A stretch of 64,000 bases of DNA from Schistosoma mansoni (lineage: Eukaryota; Platyhelminthes; Trematoda; Strigeidida; Schistosomatidae), in contig NC_031495.1 of NCBI RefSeq assembly GCF_000237925.1, forward strand, positions 28,960,679 through 29,024,678, in the 5' to 3' direction. The position numbers and the translations under genes were made by a program. Positions within the stretch are counted from its first letter, which is position 1; every line of letters begins with the position of its first letter. The notes under the pieces were generated by a model. That model saw only the letters and a list, made by a program, of their open reading frames with translations, did not search any database and was not told where the DNA came from. Shown here one piece after another: positions 21,156 through 33,384 of the stretch.

Positions 21156-24100
21156 ATGTCATTGTTTAAAATTTGTGACATTTGGTCATCACAGCTGCAC
21201 ACAACAAATTTTGAGGACGGTTTCTGCTTGAAGTTAAGCCCTCTTCACAATTTGCATAAGTCTCAATATTTCATCTTATTTGGAACTTCCTCTGGTATTT
21301 TGTCCATTTTCCTACCTCGAGCTGCTGAAATTTTAGATAATCAAAAATCAGATGGTCAATTACATGATTATAATGATTTGTGCCTTGAATACAATACTGA
21401 ACACCCCATTTTATGTATAGATTGTGGTAATCTTGTCATGGAAATGTCTCAGTATCAACAGATAGCAGTTTTGCATTCACGAATGATATCTGTTTATAAT
21501 TTTGCGAAGTCTGATGATTCATTTCAAGGCGGTAGTGATAATTTTTCACTGGAATCTTGGAAGCTAACACTCTCATTCAAACTTAACGTTCAAAAGGATT
21601 CATACACATTACTTCTTGGCAAATTCTTTGAACAAATTCAGACAGATGTCATTTGTGTTCAAACAGTTGACGCATCTCTTTACTTTTTCAATGCAAATGG
21701 AGAATTATTTCAAATAACGTTACCAAATATTCTAATACCTGGTCCTATAATATTTGCAAAATCCATCCATTCGTTAATAATAGCTACTTCAATAAAACTA
21801 TATTGTTTTAGTTTTCTGTCTTCGAATATTGAACACTCTCAAATATCATATGCTAATCATAAAAATGTTCCATTCGACTGGTCGATTGTTTTAGGAGAAC
21901 CCATATTGTGTATAGATGAAATTGACTCAGAATCTGCAACCAGTAAACACTATCCTTTATCGTATGTAGTTGCATTAGGTAGAAAACGAATTTTCCTTAT
22001 CTCAGAAACTGGCTCTTTATTGTTTACTCGGCGTATTGACATTCCATCCAAACAATTATGTGTATATGGTTATTCAGAAAGAAATGTTAATTCACCAGAA
22101 AACTTATCATTTACTAATACACAAAGTCAAGTTTCTTGGGTGCCAAGGTTTCTGGTAACAACAGAGAAAAATCAGCTACTTGTATTTAAAGTAAGTGTAG
22201 TTTTTTTCACAATAATGTCAAATCATCAAAATTTCATGTATATATATATAGTATTATCATTGACTAAACTTTAATACAATTCAGTAGTTGAGATGTACGT
22301 AAAGCCCTCCTACAATCACTATGATAAACGAAATTATATGAAATAAGTTATTCATTCGGTTTTGACTATAGTTCATTTTTAACTTTATTAGTAGCGTAAT
22401 ATAAACTACAAGTATATATTTCTATTACCTGATAATTATGGTTCTACACGTGAAGATGTTCGCATAATATCATTGACTGATTGAAGTTAGACTTGTACGC
22501 TACTGGATCCTAGCTCGGTCCATGGGTTCATTGGCTACTGGTTTGAGCTGTGCAGTGTAGTGAAGACGATTCTGTTGGTACCTCAAAGAGAATCACAACC
22601 TATGATTAGAGACTGAATGACACGTCTCAATATTGACCCCAGTGTTCTAGATGCAGGTCTTAGATATGGATTTTATTATGTTCCTGTAAATAATGTACTT
22701 AGTTCTAGCGAATTTTTTCATCTTCTAACTACTTAATGGTGTTTTCGAAACTGCCGATATTTTCACTGTCTATTCATATATTAAATCAAGTGTTCTCTCC
22801 CGTGTATAGTATCACAATTGAAAATGATACATTGCGTTTTTCAGTTCCTGTGTTTTTACATCCTTTTGTTTCAGATATATTGACGACTTGTCAGCTTTAT
22901 TTTTGTAACTCACTTGCCAAGTCCAGGTTTTAACTATCTGTTTTTTATCCAAGCTCGTTCTACAATGACTAATGATAAAGCCCAGATGCTTAAACTGACT
23001 TAAATAGACCTTCCAATCAAATGCTTGGTGCTCTAACCAGAATCATCTCTCCACTTCTATTACTATTTTTTTATCCCACCTCTTTCGTTCAACGTGACTT
23101 ACGCGAGTTACTTTAAAATCACGTTTCAGTTGGTGTTGGGTATTCGTAAAATAAACTTTTTTTGGACTGAATGCAAAGCGATGAATGAAGGTTTAGTTAC
23201 TTTTCTGTCCAAATCTAAATAAACGAATAAACTTTTAATCTTAAAAACAATCATCTAGTTTTCGTGCACTTTTTCAGACTTTTGCTTTTGCTTTCAGGTA
23301 ACTTTTAAATCCTTTGATACATATTGCAATTATGTTTAATGGATTTTTGGGTGTAGTTGCCAGTATTACATACATAAACTCTTATCATGTGCCGTTCAGT
23401 TGTGTTTTTTGATAAAGTCTTCACAATATTCTTATCAACTTTTCAGTAGTCACTGTTACTATTCATTTCATCATGCAATAAATTTAGACTTCATTGACCT
23501 CGTTTTCGTTTGATGATAAAATCTTCAACATTTACTTTACCAAGTTTTCCGATGTTGTCTCACCAAAGAAAGTTGATTGAGTATGTGAATAAATGCCTCT
23601 TGATTTATCCATAACTTTTTCCTTCCAAGTACTAACAGAAGGCAAAGTTTTGATAGTGACTAGCAGTAAAGTTCAGGATGCGTGTTTAATTCTAAATGGG
23701 ACTTATCAGGTGAATATAACTGCACTCGTGCTGATGTTCACTTGCGGACTCGGACTGATTGATTTTAGCTTCCAACGCGCTAACCACTCGGCTACTGAGT
23801 CCGGATGTCCACTAGCTTGTGCGATGGAAATGAATTTTACTTTAGTTGTAGGGGTTATTTGAGTCTTCTTATTGTTGATGTTAAAGACCAGAGATGATCA
23901 GTCTCTGTTTTCATATGTGTTTTCCGAACAGACTGCCTTAATATAGTCATTAATCATAAGCACTTCATTCGAATTTTACTGGATTTTGCTCGGTTTTTCC
24001 CCTTTTCTTCTATAAATAGAACTTTATTTAATTGACACATAGATCGAATTCATAAGTTTTTAAGAATACTCAAGTTTGCTAATGTTCATTATGGGCTTTT

Positions 24101-26960
24101 ATTATAAACATAGTTAGAAAAAGGACTACTATTTAACACATTTCCTTCATCCTGTCATCAAACTAGTATTTGATAGTGAAAGGTAAAGTTATTAAAGGAA
24201 AAACATTTATTTGGCTATTAGTGTCTTCAAAGCTTAACATTAGTTTAGTGCAACCAAGGTATAGGTCCGTCAACCATAAGTAACGTAGAATCTGGCGTAT
24301 ATGCATCGGCTCACGTCACCACACCGTATCAGCACAGTGAGATGAAATCATCAAGATAAACATCAGACTAGTAGAGGTAGAAACAATATCGGCGATTGTA
24401 GAGAAAGTTTGGCATAAACAGTATGATTCGAGGAGAGAGAATGAGTCCGTGGAATAGAGAAGTATACGATAATTTTAAAGCAGTGTCTAAGGGGAGGCAA
24501 CTTGTTAACCAATATGTGTCATTACGATTCTTTCTGAACCATATTATCCAATATCTCCTGAACTCCAACTAAGTTGTTCGCATATACCAACACGGATGAA
24601 ACCGACAGATAATAACTTCATGGTCTAATATCACGTCTCGACTTGATCACTCTTATCTTTCTTATAACCTAGTTACAGCAAACATTGAGCGTTGAGGTAG
24701 ATTGTGGGTGGGGATACATTAAAGCCGACCTAACTGCCTCAGTTAATAAATATTTACCATCTTTATCCAATAACCTATATATCATTTACTAGACACTAAT
24801 TATCTAGTCTTCCTTACTTTTCAGGGTGCGCAACTCTTATGGTCTGCATTGTTATCAATTGGTGTAATTCGTATATCCATGCCTATATTCACAATGGAAT
24901 TAAGTAATCATTACAGTAAAACACTTCCTTTTATTGGACTAAATTTTCCATCTGGTTTAATTGTTGTACTTCATAGAAATGGACGAATTACTTTGTCATA
25001 TCTTGGCACTGATCCGTCTAATTTAGTTGTCCCGAATATCATGAAATCAAGTCAAAACGGTCACAATTATTCAAATGAAATAGATCCTAATCAATCACAA
25101 CTGAAAAATGAAAGTTTCGATGAAGAAATGCATCAAGTAAATGAACGTATTGATCAGCTAATAAAAGTTTGCTCGTCTTTATTATTCTCTAATAATAATC
25201 ATAAAAATACTCATCTTGAAAAAGATTCTCTCCCAAAATTGAAAACATCTATTCGTCTAAATTCAAATCGATTGAATACAGATGAGAATGAATTATGCTA
25301 TATTGACATTGATATTGAATTTCCAAAAGCATATCCCAAGAAACAATTTAATCCTGTTTATCTATTAACTCATTCTTGTCCACCAATTATAATCAAACCT
25401 AATTATATAGACATTTCTTCTAATGAATTGAATAGTAGTGATTTTGTTTTAGTCAATCATAATAATTCATATAAGTATTCATATACATTAACATGTTATA
25501 ATGTTAATAAATTTATTGATGGAAAAAATGAGACATCATCATTAATGAATAATCAACTTCCATTAGATATGAATGTTGTTTTAATGTTGTATTACACATT
25601 TACTCCCTTGAACTATAAGAACAATAACAATAATAGTAATGAAAACATTAATTGCCCCACTAATAATTCAATGTCGTTTAATTCTCGTTCAATTACAAAA
25701 TGTGTTACTCATTGTATCAAGCTCCCAATAATCTTGTTTGCTTCTAGCACCTTTGTACATAAGAATCAAATGATTGGGAAATTTTCCTTGGTTTTTCAAT
25801 TGATAACAAAGTTTCATAATCATTTAAAAAATGTATATTTATCAGACTTATTTCCAAATTTCTTACCTAAAAATGATACTACTGGTTTTAATGAAAGTAG
25901 TCAAAATAACTTCACCCTATATGTATCATTTAGTGGATTGAAACAAATGAGTAATGCTGATCAACAATGTGTATACATTTCAGTTAAATACAATAAAAAA
26001 TTCAAATTTAAACTACAAAGTAATCATCCTGAAACATTTTGGCCAATTTTACAAGAGCTCATTTTTCATAATAATCTTGTTGGAAAACGTAAAACAAATA
26101 GTGATGCAAATAATCTTTACATTATCTTGTATACGAAGGATGCTAGAAAATTCATGGATGATGGTCCTGTACCTCCGAAATCACTATCGTCATCAAAGTT
26201 TGATAATTATACTTCTCAACTTGAAACATTGTTCAATAAATTATATGAATCTTTAGATAATCATGTCAATAAACGCTTAGAACTAGATAACCAAATTAGT
26301 AAGCTTACTGTGCAAGCTAGACATTATCGTGCTGTTCAACGAGAAGTTGTCGAAAGAATAAAAAGTAGCCAACCTAATTGTTTAAATGGATTTAATGAAT
26401 TGTTAGAAAGAGATATGAATAATTTAATGACTACTTGTGATTTACTTGACCTGCTAACACAAGAATATTTTCAATCTGGTTATTCTGTAATATCATTAGT
26501 TATTTTATTAAGTTTTATTTGTTTATTTTGCATACAATCGTCGTCCTCTTCTTCCCCATCATCATTTGATTTTTCTGAATTTGAAAGTGAATTTATGCTA
26601 TTCAAACCGACGCATTTGTTGACCATGCTACATTCAACACTTTCATTAGAAAATATTCAAAGTTCAGAATTCCCTGAATCCATTTTATCCACTGAATCTC
26701 ATGAACATAATCTTCATCATGTTGATTTTAAACTATACCTGCAAGCCGAAATAAATTATTTTTCAGAAGTCATTCAATCCAATCACATCGAGCCAAACGA
26801 GAAACGTGATTCATTCACTAATTATCAAGATCCTTTAAAAAATTATAATCGATTATTAACGCCTAAATATATTTATGAACAATTCTATCAACTTTGTAAA
26901 CAATTTATGTCTTGCGATCATAAGGAAATTAAACGTGTAATTAGTTTACTTAATCGATGA
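21156..26960 (+). CDS. BBS9: Bardet-Biedl syndrome 9 protein homologue (PTHB1), two exons
   Basis: The coding exons are 21156-22190 and 24825-26960, joined in phase 0 across a GT-AG intron (AAA|GTAAGT to TTTTCAG|GGT). The product is 1056 residues, against about 890 in vertebrates. The start MSLFK matches the conserved BBS9 N-terminus. Residues 1-410 form the beta-propeller region, with AVLHSRMISVY, GPIIFAKS and the diagnostic YLGTDPS at 404-410. The C-terminal part follows, with LFPNF, a helical KLTVQARHYRAVQREVVERIK segment (about 840-860) and a hydrophobic SLVILLSFICLF stretch that aligns with the LVILLIALW block of human BBS9. The extra length comes from low-complexity inserts rich in Asn (about 607-627) and Ser (about 915-925). 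BBS9 is a core subunit of the BBSome, the membrane-protein trafficking complex of cilia. In flukes the likely sites are miracidial cilia, flame cells, sensory endings and sperm. The identification is strong. The two-exon model is my inference and lacks transcript support. Confidence 0.88.
22485..22700 (+). repeat. Degenerate family-B-like repeat in BBS9 intron
   Basis: The opening (TTGAAGTTAGACTTGTACGC, then ACTGGATCCTAGCTCGGTCC) resembles the family-B leader and head at 11690-11740. After that it diverges and no hammerhead core can be seen. Confidence 0.35.
23625..23845 (-). mobile_element. Sm-alpha-like SINE, antisense in BBS9 intron
   Basis: On the minus strand it has a box A-like GTAGCCGAGTGGTTAGCGCG (about 23775-23794), a decayed box B, and then a hammerhead relic at 23663-23723. 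The relic reads CTGATAA (G8 changed to A) and ATTAAAC in place of GACGAAAC. The GCTAGTCACTATCAAAACTT tail start is present. It is an inactive copy oriented opposite to the gene. Confidence 0.65.
24240..24660. repeat. Possible dispersed repeat in BBS9 intron (unclassified)
   Basis: This stretch is less AT-rich than the rest of the intron and has the texture of an old mobile-element fragment. I have the impression that it is a common schistosome repeat but cannot name it, and no second copy lies in this window. Confidence 0.25.
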
Positions 26961-27548
26961 ATAACTCTGTTATTTCAAATTCTTTCAGTATTTTGATTCA
27001 TCAGCTTGAAAAGTTGTTATTTGAAATGAAATTTTCTTTTTGGTCAGCTTAAATAGAATTAACAATAATATAGTTCTTTTTGTATTATATTTTGTAGTCA
27101 TGCTTTAAATCCTTTATAAATAATACCAAATAGCTTTCTTCCATTAAAGTGTTACTTCTGAAACTTTGTTGCCAAATTTCACACTTATAAAAGAAACTAA
27201 AAGTATCAGTTACAGAAAAAATAAGTCTACGATCAAATAGTATTTGATAGAAAAATTATGTGATGTCCACTACTCACGAAGCTAAGTTAAAATAAGTTCA
27301 GCCGCTTCGTAGAAATAGGCCAGAGTATATAAAATCTGATACAGAAAGTTCTTCCAAGGATACTCACACGGACAAAAAGAAACAAAAATGAGTAAAAAAA
27401 TAAACAGAGTCAACGAATTTCCTAATAGAAAACGTAACAGCCTTTTAAAATGCACAATAACAAACATAAATATCAAGCGCGAAAATTTATTCCGCAATTC
27501 ATGAAACTATCCAGCGCTTACGGAAGAATTATGACGTCGAAAGCCAAA
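26961..27548. other. BBS9 3' flank and spacer
   Basis: An ATTAAA hexamer at 27142-27147, 182 bases after the stop, is a candidate polyadenylation signal. The remainder to the start of the tRNA array shows no gene. Confidence 0.35.
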
Positions 27549-27631
27549 CAAGTGACTCGATTCTCCGATTTACCGGCACTCAACATTACACTCAACGTCC
27601 AGTCGATTGAAATTCGACAGTTCTAATAGAC

Positions 27632-27842
27632 ATATCAATGTTCTCGAAATCACCGATTGACACTTTGTCTGCAATGTTGTTAATTCAAGTTGAATAGTTA
27701 ACTCACAGTTGTCATAAACCGTGAGATTATTTGATTCACGAAGACGTTCATTCATCACATAGATAAACAGTCATACATGTTCATGGAAATAGACCTCCGA
27801 ATAATCTCAATTCGTCCACAAACCAATGATATCTAGACACAA
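27632..27842. other. Insertion or divergent segment at the left edge of the array
   Basis: It interrupts the unit between its AATAGACA and TTAAGTAACATCAG blocks, which are adjacent in every other unit. It has no recognisable element identity. The flanking unit piece is more diverged than the interior units, as expected at the edge of a homogenising array. Confidence 0.6.
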
Positions 27843-28792
27843 TTAAGTAACATCAGTCTCGCATTCAATCACTCACTCTCTTATTCACCAATTCTACACA
27901 GTCACACTGAAACACAAACATAGTCGAACGTAAACTCATTGATTTATTCACTCAATCAATCAGTCAATGCACCACACATTCATACAACACGCACAAATCT
28001 ATATTCGCATACAAGTAATTGTGATGATATGAAGACGAGCACAAGTGTCATTTCACAGTCATTTGGATCGAACAGAATGACTGAAGTGTTTGAGATGGAT
28101 TCTGTCATATATATTTGTCGTCTGAGACTGTGCAGGTTTGCGCATAGGTTTGTCCACATCAGTGGGATGTTCGATTAGTTACTTATGTATGCCTCTCTAT
28201 TCCACTGGATGTCGACTAATCGCGACGTTGAGAATAACGACGGAGGAGTCAAGCCGAAACACACTCCACCATCGGGATCACATCACGCTGAGAGGATATC
28301 GTTTCCTACAACAACACCGAGTCACAGGCAAGATTGAACGTGTCAGCCGCATACAAGACAACAGGATAATGGACACTGGTTGAGTGAAAACAATGCCTAT
28401 CATGGTTGTGACGGTTAGTGTGGCTGAGCGTATGCGAGTGAAATATTCGATGGTTGCATAATTGGTGTGGGAATGACTTGACTATGTGTCAACACATTGA
28501 ATATTCGTGAAGAGTGACTGGTTGATGAGCGATGTTTGTTGACGAATTGATCAGTCGGTGTGTTGTTGATGAATATATGTGCATGCGTATGTATGTGGAT
28601 CGGAGTGAGCGATCATGTGTGGGTGGTAGGCGAGTAGTTCATGGTGTATTCAGTGGTGTCAGTATTGGTGTTGTGTTGATGTGGTTGTATTTTGGGTTGA
28701 TGATCTTTGTGTGATTGCTCGTTGGCGTTAGTGTTTGTGCAAGCGACTGAGAGTGTAGTGTTGAGTGTGCGAGTCGGTGTATGCGCAATCCA

Positions 28793-28876
28793 GCTGGGAT
28801 GGCCGAGTGGTTAAGGCGGTGGACTTAAGATCCCCTGGGGTGTATCCCCGCGTGGGTTCGAACCCCACTCCCAGCA
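28793..28876 (+). tRNA. tRNA-Leu (UAA), array copy 3
   Basis: Consensus cloverleaf with the shared U28:C42 mismatch, intact boxes A and B, and a TTTT terminator after GGCGGA. Confidence 0.9.
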
Positions 28877-30292
28877 GGCGGATTTTGTAGCCACACCACT
28901 ACTCTGCCATCATCACCCAGCATCCCTCACTGTGACAACACCGTACACACTGTAAAACACTCACATTCCCACACCACCTCTGTCCACACATGTCCACTGT
29001 GTCGGTGTACAATTGGCGCGTGTGTGGTGCATAACGCCTGTCGTCTGACTGTCCTCAACAATCTAGTGGTTTGTGACTTCTGGAGTCGGTGCTCTGTTAG
29101 CAGTCTCTCAGGGTGACCAGTGGACTGCTCGTTGTGCACTCACACCTCCAGTCTTGGTGGAGATGAGTCTACTGAGTCGGTCACCTTGTCAGTCACTTGT
29201 GTTGCAAGTGTCCCGTGTGTGCATATCACACAAGTGACTCGATTCTCCGATTTACCGGCACTCAACATTACACTCACATCACTCACTGTCCAGTCGATTG
29301 AAAATCGACACTTCCAATAGACACACTTAAGTAACATCAGTCTCGCATTCAATCACTCACTCACTCACTCTCGCTCTCTCTCATTCACCAATTCTACACA
29401 GTCACACTGAAACACAAACATAGTCGAACGTAAACTCATTGATTTATTCACTCAATCAATCAGTCAATGCACCACACATTCATACAACACGCACAAATCT
29501 ATATTCGCATACAAGTAATTGTGATGATATGAAGACGAGCACAAGTGTCATTTCACAGTCATTTGGATCGAACAGAATGACTGAAGTGTTTGAGATGGAT
29601 TCTGTCATATATATTTGTCGTCTGAGACTGTGCAGGTTTGCGCATAGGTTTGTCCACATCAGTGGGATGTTCGATTAGTTACTTATGTATGCCTCTCTAT
29701 TCCACTGGATGTCGACTAATCGCGACGTTGAGAATAACGACGGAGGAGTCAAGCCGAAACACACTCCACCATCGGGATCACATCACGCTGAGAGGATATC
29801 GTTTCCTACAACAACACCGAGTCACAGGCAAGATTGAACGTGTCAGCCGCATACAAGACAACAGGATAATGGACACTGGTTGAGTGAAAACAATGCCTAT
29901 CATGGTTGTGACGGTTAGTGTGGCTGAGCGTATGCGAGTGAAATATTCGATGGTTGCATAATTGGTGTGGGAATGACTTGACTATGTGTCAACACATTGA
30001 ATATTCGTGAAGAGTGACTGGTTGATGAGCGATGTTTGTTGACGAATTGATCAGTCGGTGTGTTGTTGATGAATATATGTGCATGCGTATGTATGTGGAT
30101 CGGAGTGAGCGATCATGTGTGGGTGGTAGGTGAGTAGTTCATGGTGTATTCAGTGGTGTCAGTATTGGTGTTGTGTTGATGTGGTTGTATTTTGGGTTGA
30201 TGATCTTTGTGTGATTGCTCGTTGGCGTTAGTGTTTGTGCAAGCGACTGAGAGTGTAGTGTTGAGTGTGCGAGTCGGTGTATGCGCAATCCA

Positions 30293-30376
30293 GCTGGGAT
30301 GGCCGAGTGGTTAAGGCGGTGGACTTAAGATCCCCTGGGGTGTATCCCCGCGTGGGTTCGAACCCCACTCCCAGCA
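30293..30376 (+). tRNA. tRNA-Leu (UAA), array copy 4
   Basis: Consensus sequence, identical to copy 3 across the gene. T4 terminator present. Confidence 0.9.
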
Positions 30377-31796
30377 GGCGGATTTTGTAGCCACACCACT
30401 ACTCTGCCATCATCACCCAGCATCCCTCACTGTGACAACACCGTACACACTGTAAAACACTCACATTCCCACACCACCTCTGTCCACACATGTCCACTGT
30501 GTCGGTGTACAATTGGCGCGTGTGTGGTGCATAACGCCTGTCGTCTGACTGTCCTCAACAATCTAGTGGTTTGTGACTTCTGGAGTCGGTGCTCTGTTAG
30601 CAGTCTCTCAGGGTGACCAGTGGACTGCTCGTTGTGCACTCACACCTCCAGTCTTGGTGGAGATGAGTCTACTGAGTCGGTCACCTTGTCAGTCACTTGT
30701 GTTGCAAGTGTCCCGTGTGTGCATATCACACAAGTGACTCGATTCTCCGATTTACCGGCACTCAACATTACACTCACATCACTCACTGTCCAGTCGATTG
30801 AAAATCGACACTTCCAATAGACACACTTAAGTAACATCAGTCTCGCATTCAATCACTCACTCACTCACTCACTCTCGCTCTCTCTCATTCACCAATTCTA
30901 CACAGTCACACTGAAACACAAACATAGTCGAACGTAAACTCATTGATTTATTCACTCAATCAATCAGTCAATGCACCACACATTCATACAACACGCACAA
31001 ATCTATATTCGCATACAAGTAATTGTGATGATATGAAGACGAGCACAAGTGTCATTTCACAGTCATTTGGATCGAACAGAATGACTGAAGTGTTTGAGAT
31101 GGATTCTGTCATATATATTTGTCGTCTGAGACTGTGCAGGTTTGCGCATAGGTTTGTCCACATCAGTGGGATGTTCGATTAGTTACTTATGTATGCCTCT
31201 CTATTCCACTGGATGTCGACTAATCGCGACGTTGAGAATAACGACGGAGGAGTCAAGCCGAAACACACTCCACCATCGGGATCACATCACGCTGAGAGGA
31301 TATCGTTTCCTACAACAACACCGAGTCACAGGCAAGATTGAACGTGTCAGCCGCATACAAGACAACAAGAAAATGGACACTGGTTGAGTGAAAACAATGC
31401 CTATCATGGTTGCGACGGTTAGTGTGGCTGAGCGTATGCGAGTGAAATATTCGATGGTTGCATAATTGGTGTGGGAATGACTTGACTATGTGTCAACACA
31501 TTGAATATTCGTGAAGAGTGACTGGTTGATGAGCGATGTTTGTTGACGAATTGATCAGTCGGTGTGTTGTTGATGAATATATGTGCATGCGTATGTATGT
31601 GGATCGGAGTGAGCGATCATGTGTGGGTGGTAGGTGAGTAGTTCATGGTGTATTCAGTGGTGTCAGTATTGGTGTTGTGTTGATGTGGTTGTATTTTGGG
31701 TTGATGATCTTTGTGTGATTGCTCGTTGGCGTTAGTGTTTGTGCAAGCGACTGAGAGTGTAGTGTTGAGTGTGCGAGTCGGTGTATGCGCAATCCA

Positions 31797-31880
31797 GCTG
31801 GGATGGCCGAGTGGTTAAGGCGGTGGACTTAAGATCCCTTGGGGTGTATCCCCGCGTGGGTTCGAACCCCACTCCCAGCA
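31797..31880 (+). tRNA. tRNA-Leu (UAA), array copy 5 (C43T variant)
   Basis: Consensus except that C43 is T (ATCCCTTGGGG), which turns the G27-C43 anticodon-stem pair into G-U next to the U28:C42 mismatch. The stem is therefore weaker than in other copies. Confidence 0.85.
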
Positions 31881-33300
31881 GGCGGATTTTGTAGCCACAC
31901 CACTACTCTGCCATCATCACCCAGCATCCCTCACTGTGACAACACCGTACACACTGTAAAACACTCACATTCCCACACCACCTCTGTCCACACATGTCCA
32001 CTGTGTCGGTGTACAATTGGCGCGTGTGTGGTGCATAACGCCTGTCGTCTGACTGTCCTCAACAATCTAGTGGTTTGTGACTTCTGGAGTCGGTGCTCTG
32101 TTAGCAGTCTCTCAGGGTGACCAGTGGACTGCTCGTTGTGCACTCACACCTCCAGTCTTGGTGGAGATGAGTCTACTGAGTCGGTCACCTTGTCAGTCAC
32201 TTGTGTTGCAAGTGTCCCGTGTGTGCATATCACACAAGTGACTCGATTCTCCGATTTACCGGCACTCAACATTACACTCACATCACTCACTGTCCAGTCG
32301 ATTGAAAATCGACACTTCCAATAGACACACTTAAGTAACATCAGTCTCGCATTCAATCACTCACTCACTCACTCACTCTCGCTCTCTCTCATTCACCAAT
32401 TCTACACAGTCACACTGAAACACAAACATAGTCGAACGTAAACTCATTGATTTATTCACTCAATCAATCAGTCAATGCACCACACATTCATACAACACGC
32501 ACAAATCTATATTCGCATACAAGTAATTGTGATGATATGAAGACGAGCACAAGTGTCATTTCACAGTCATTTGGATCGAACAGAATGACTGAAGTGTTTG
32601 AGATGGATTCTGTCATATATATTTGTCGTCTGAGACTGTGCAGGTTTGCGCATAGGTTTGTCCACATCAGTGGGATGTTCGATTAGTTACTTATGTATGC
32701 CTCTCTATTCCACTGGATGTCGACTAATCGCGACGTTGAGAATAACGACGGAGGAGTCAAGCCGAAACACACTCCACCATCGGGATCACATCACGCTGAG
32801 AGGATATCGTTTCCTACAACAACACCGAGTCACAGGCAAGATTGAACGTGTCAGCCGCATACAAGACAACAGGATAATGGACACTGGTTGAGTGAAAACA
32901 ATGCCTATCATGGTTGCGACGGTTAGTGTGGCTGAGCGTATGCGAGTGAAATATTCGATGGTTGCATAATTGGTGTGGGAATGACTTGACTATGTGTCAA
33001 CACATTGAATATTCGTGAAGAGTGACTGGTTGATGAGCGATGTTTGTTGACGAATTGATCAGTCGGTGTGTTGTTGATGAATATATGTGCATGCGTATGT
33101 ATGTGGATCGGAGTGAGCGATCATGTGTGGGTGGTAGGTGAGTAGTTCATGGTGTATTCAGTGGTGTCAGTATTGGTGTTGTGTTGATGTGGTTGTATTT
33201 TGGGTTGATGATCTTTGTGTGATTGCTCGTTGGCGTTAGTGTTTGTGCAAGCGACTGAGAGTGTAGTGTTGAGTGTGCGAGTCGGTGTATGCGCAATCCA

Positions 33301-33384
33301 GCTGGGATGGCCGAGTGGTTAAGGCGGTGGACTTAAGATCCCCTGGGGTGTATCCCCGCGTGGGTTTGAACCCCACTCCCAGCA
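33301..33384 (+). tRNA. tRNA-Leu (UAA), array copy 6 (box B variant)
   Basis: The T-loop reads GGTTTGAACC in place of GGTTCGAACC. This changes the invariant C56, which lies within pol III box B and the D-loop/T-loop tertiary contact. The copy is probably impaired in transcription and folding. The downstream flank has GCAGACGG rather than GCAGGCGG. Confidence 0.8.

Larger units (their letters stand above)
22191..24824 (+). other. BBS9 intron (2634 bp)
   Basis: The donor GTAAGT follows codon 345 and the acceptor CTTTTCAG precedes codon 346. Without removal, the frame from exon 1 meets a stop at about 22274. The intron carries a decayed SINE-like stretch at about 22485-22700, an antisense Sm-alpha copy at 23625-23845, and a moderately GC-rich unclassified stretch at 24240-24660. 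Confidence 0.8.

Noticed and set aside
22191-22274. Reading BBS9 exon 1 through to a stop as a separate 372-residue protein
   Set aside because: Homology to BBS9 stops exactly at the GTAAGT donor and resumes in phase at the 24825 acceptor. The extra 27 residues are intronic.
25954-26256. A 100-codon frame inside BBS9 exon 2
   Set aside because: It is a shadow in another reading frame of the BBS9 coding sequence.
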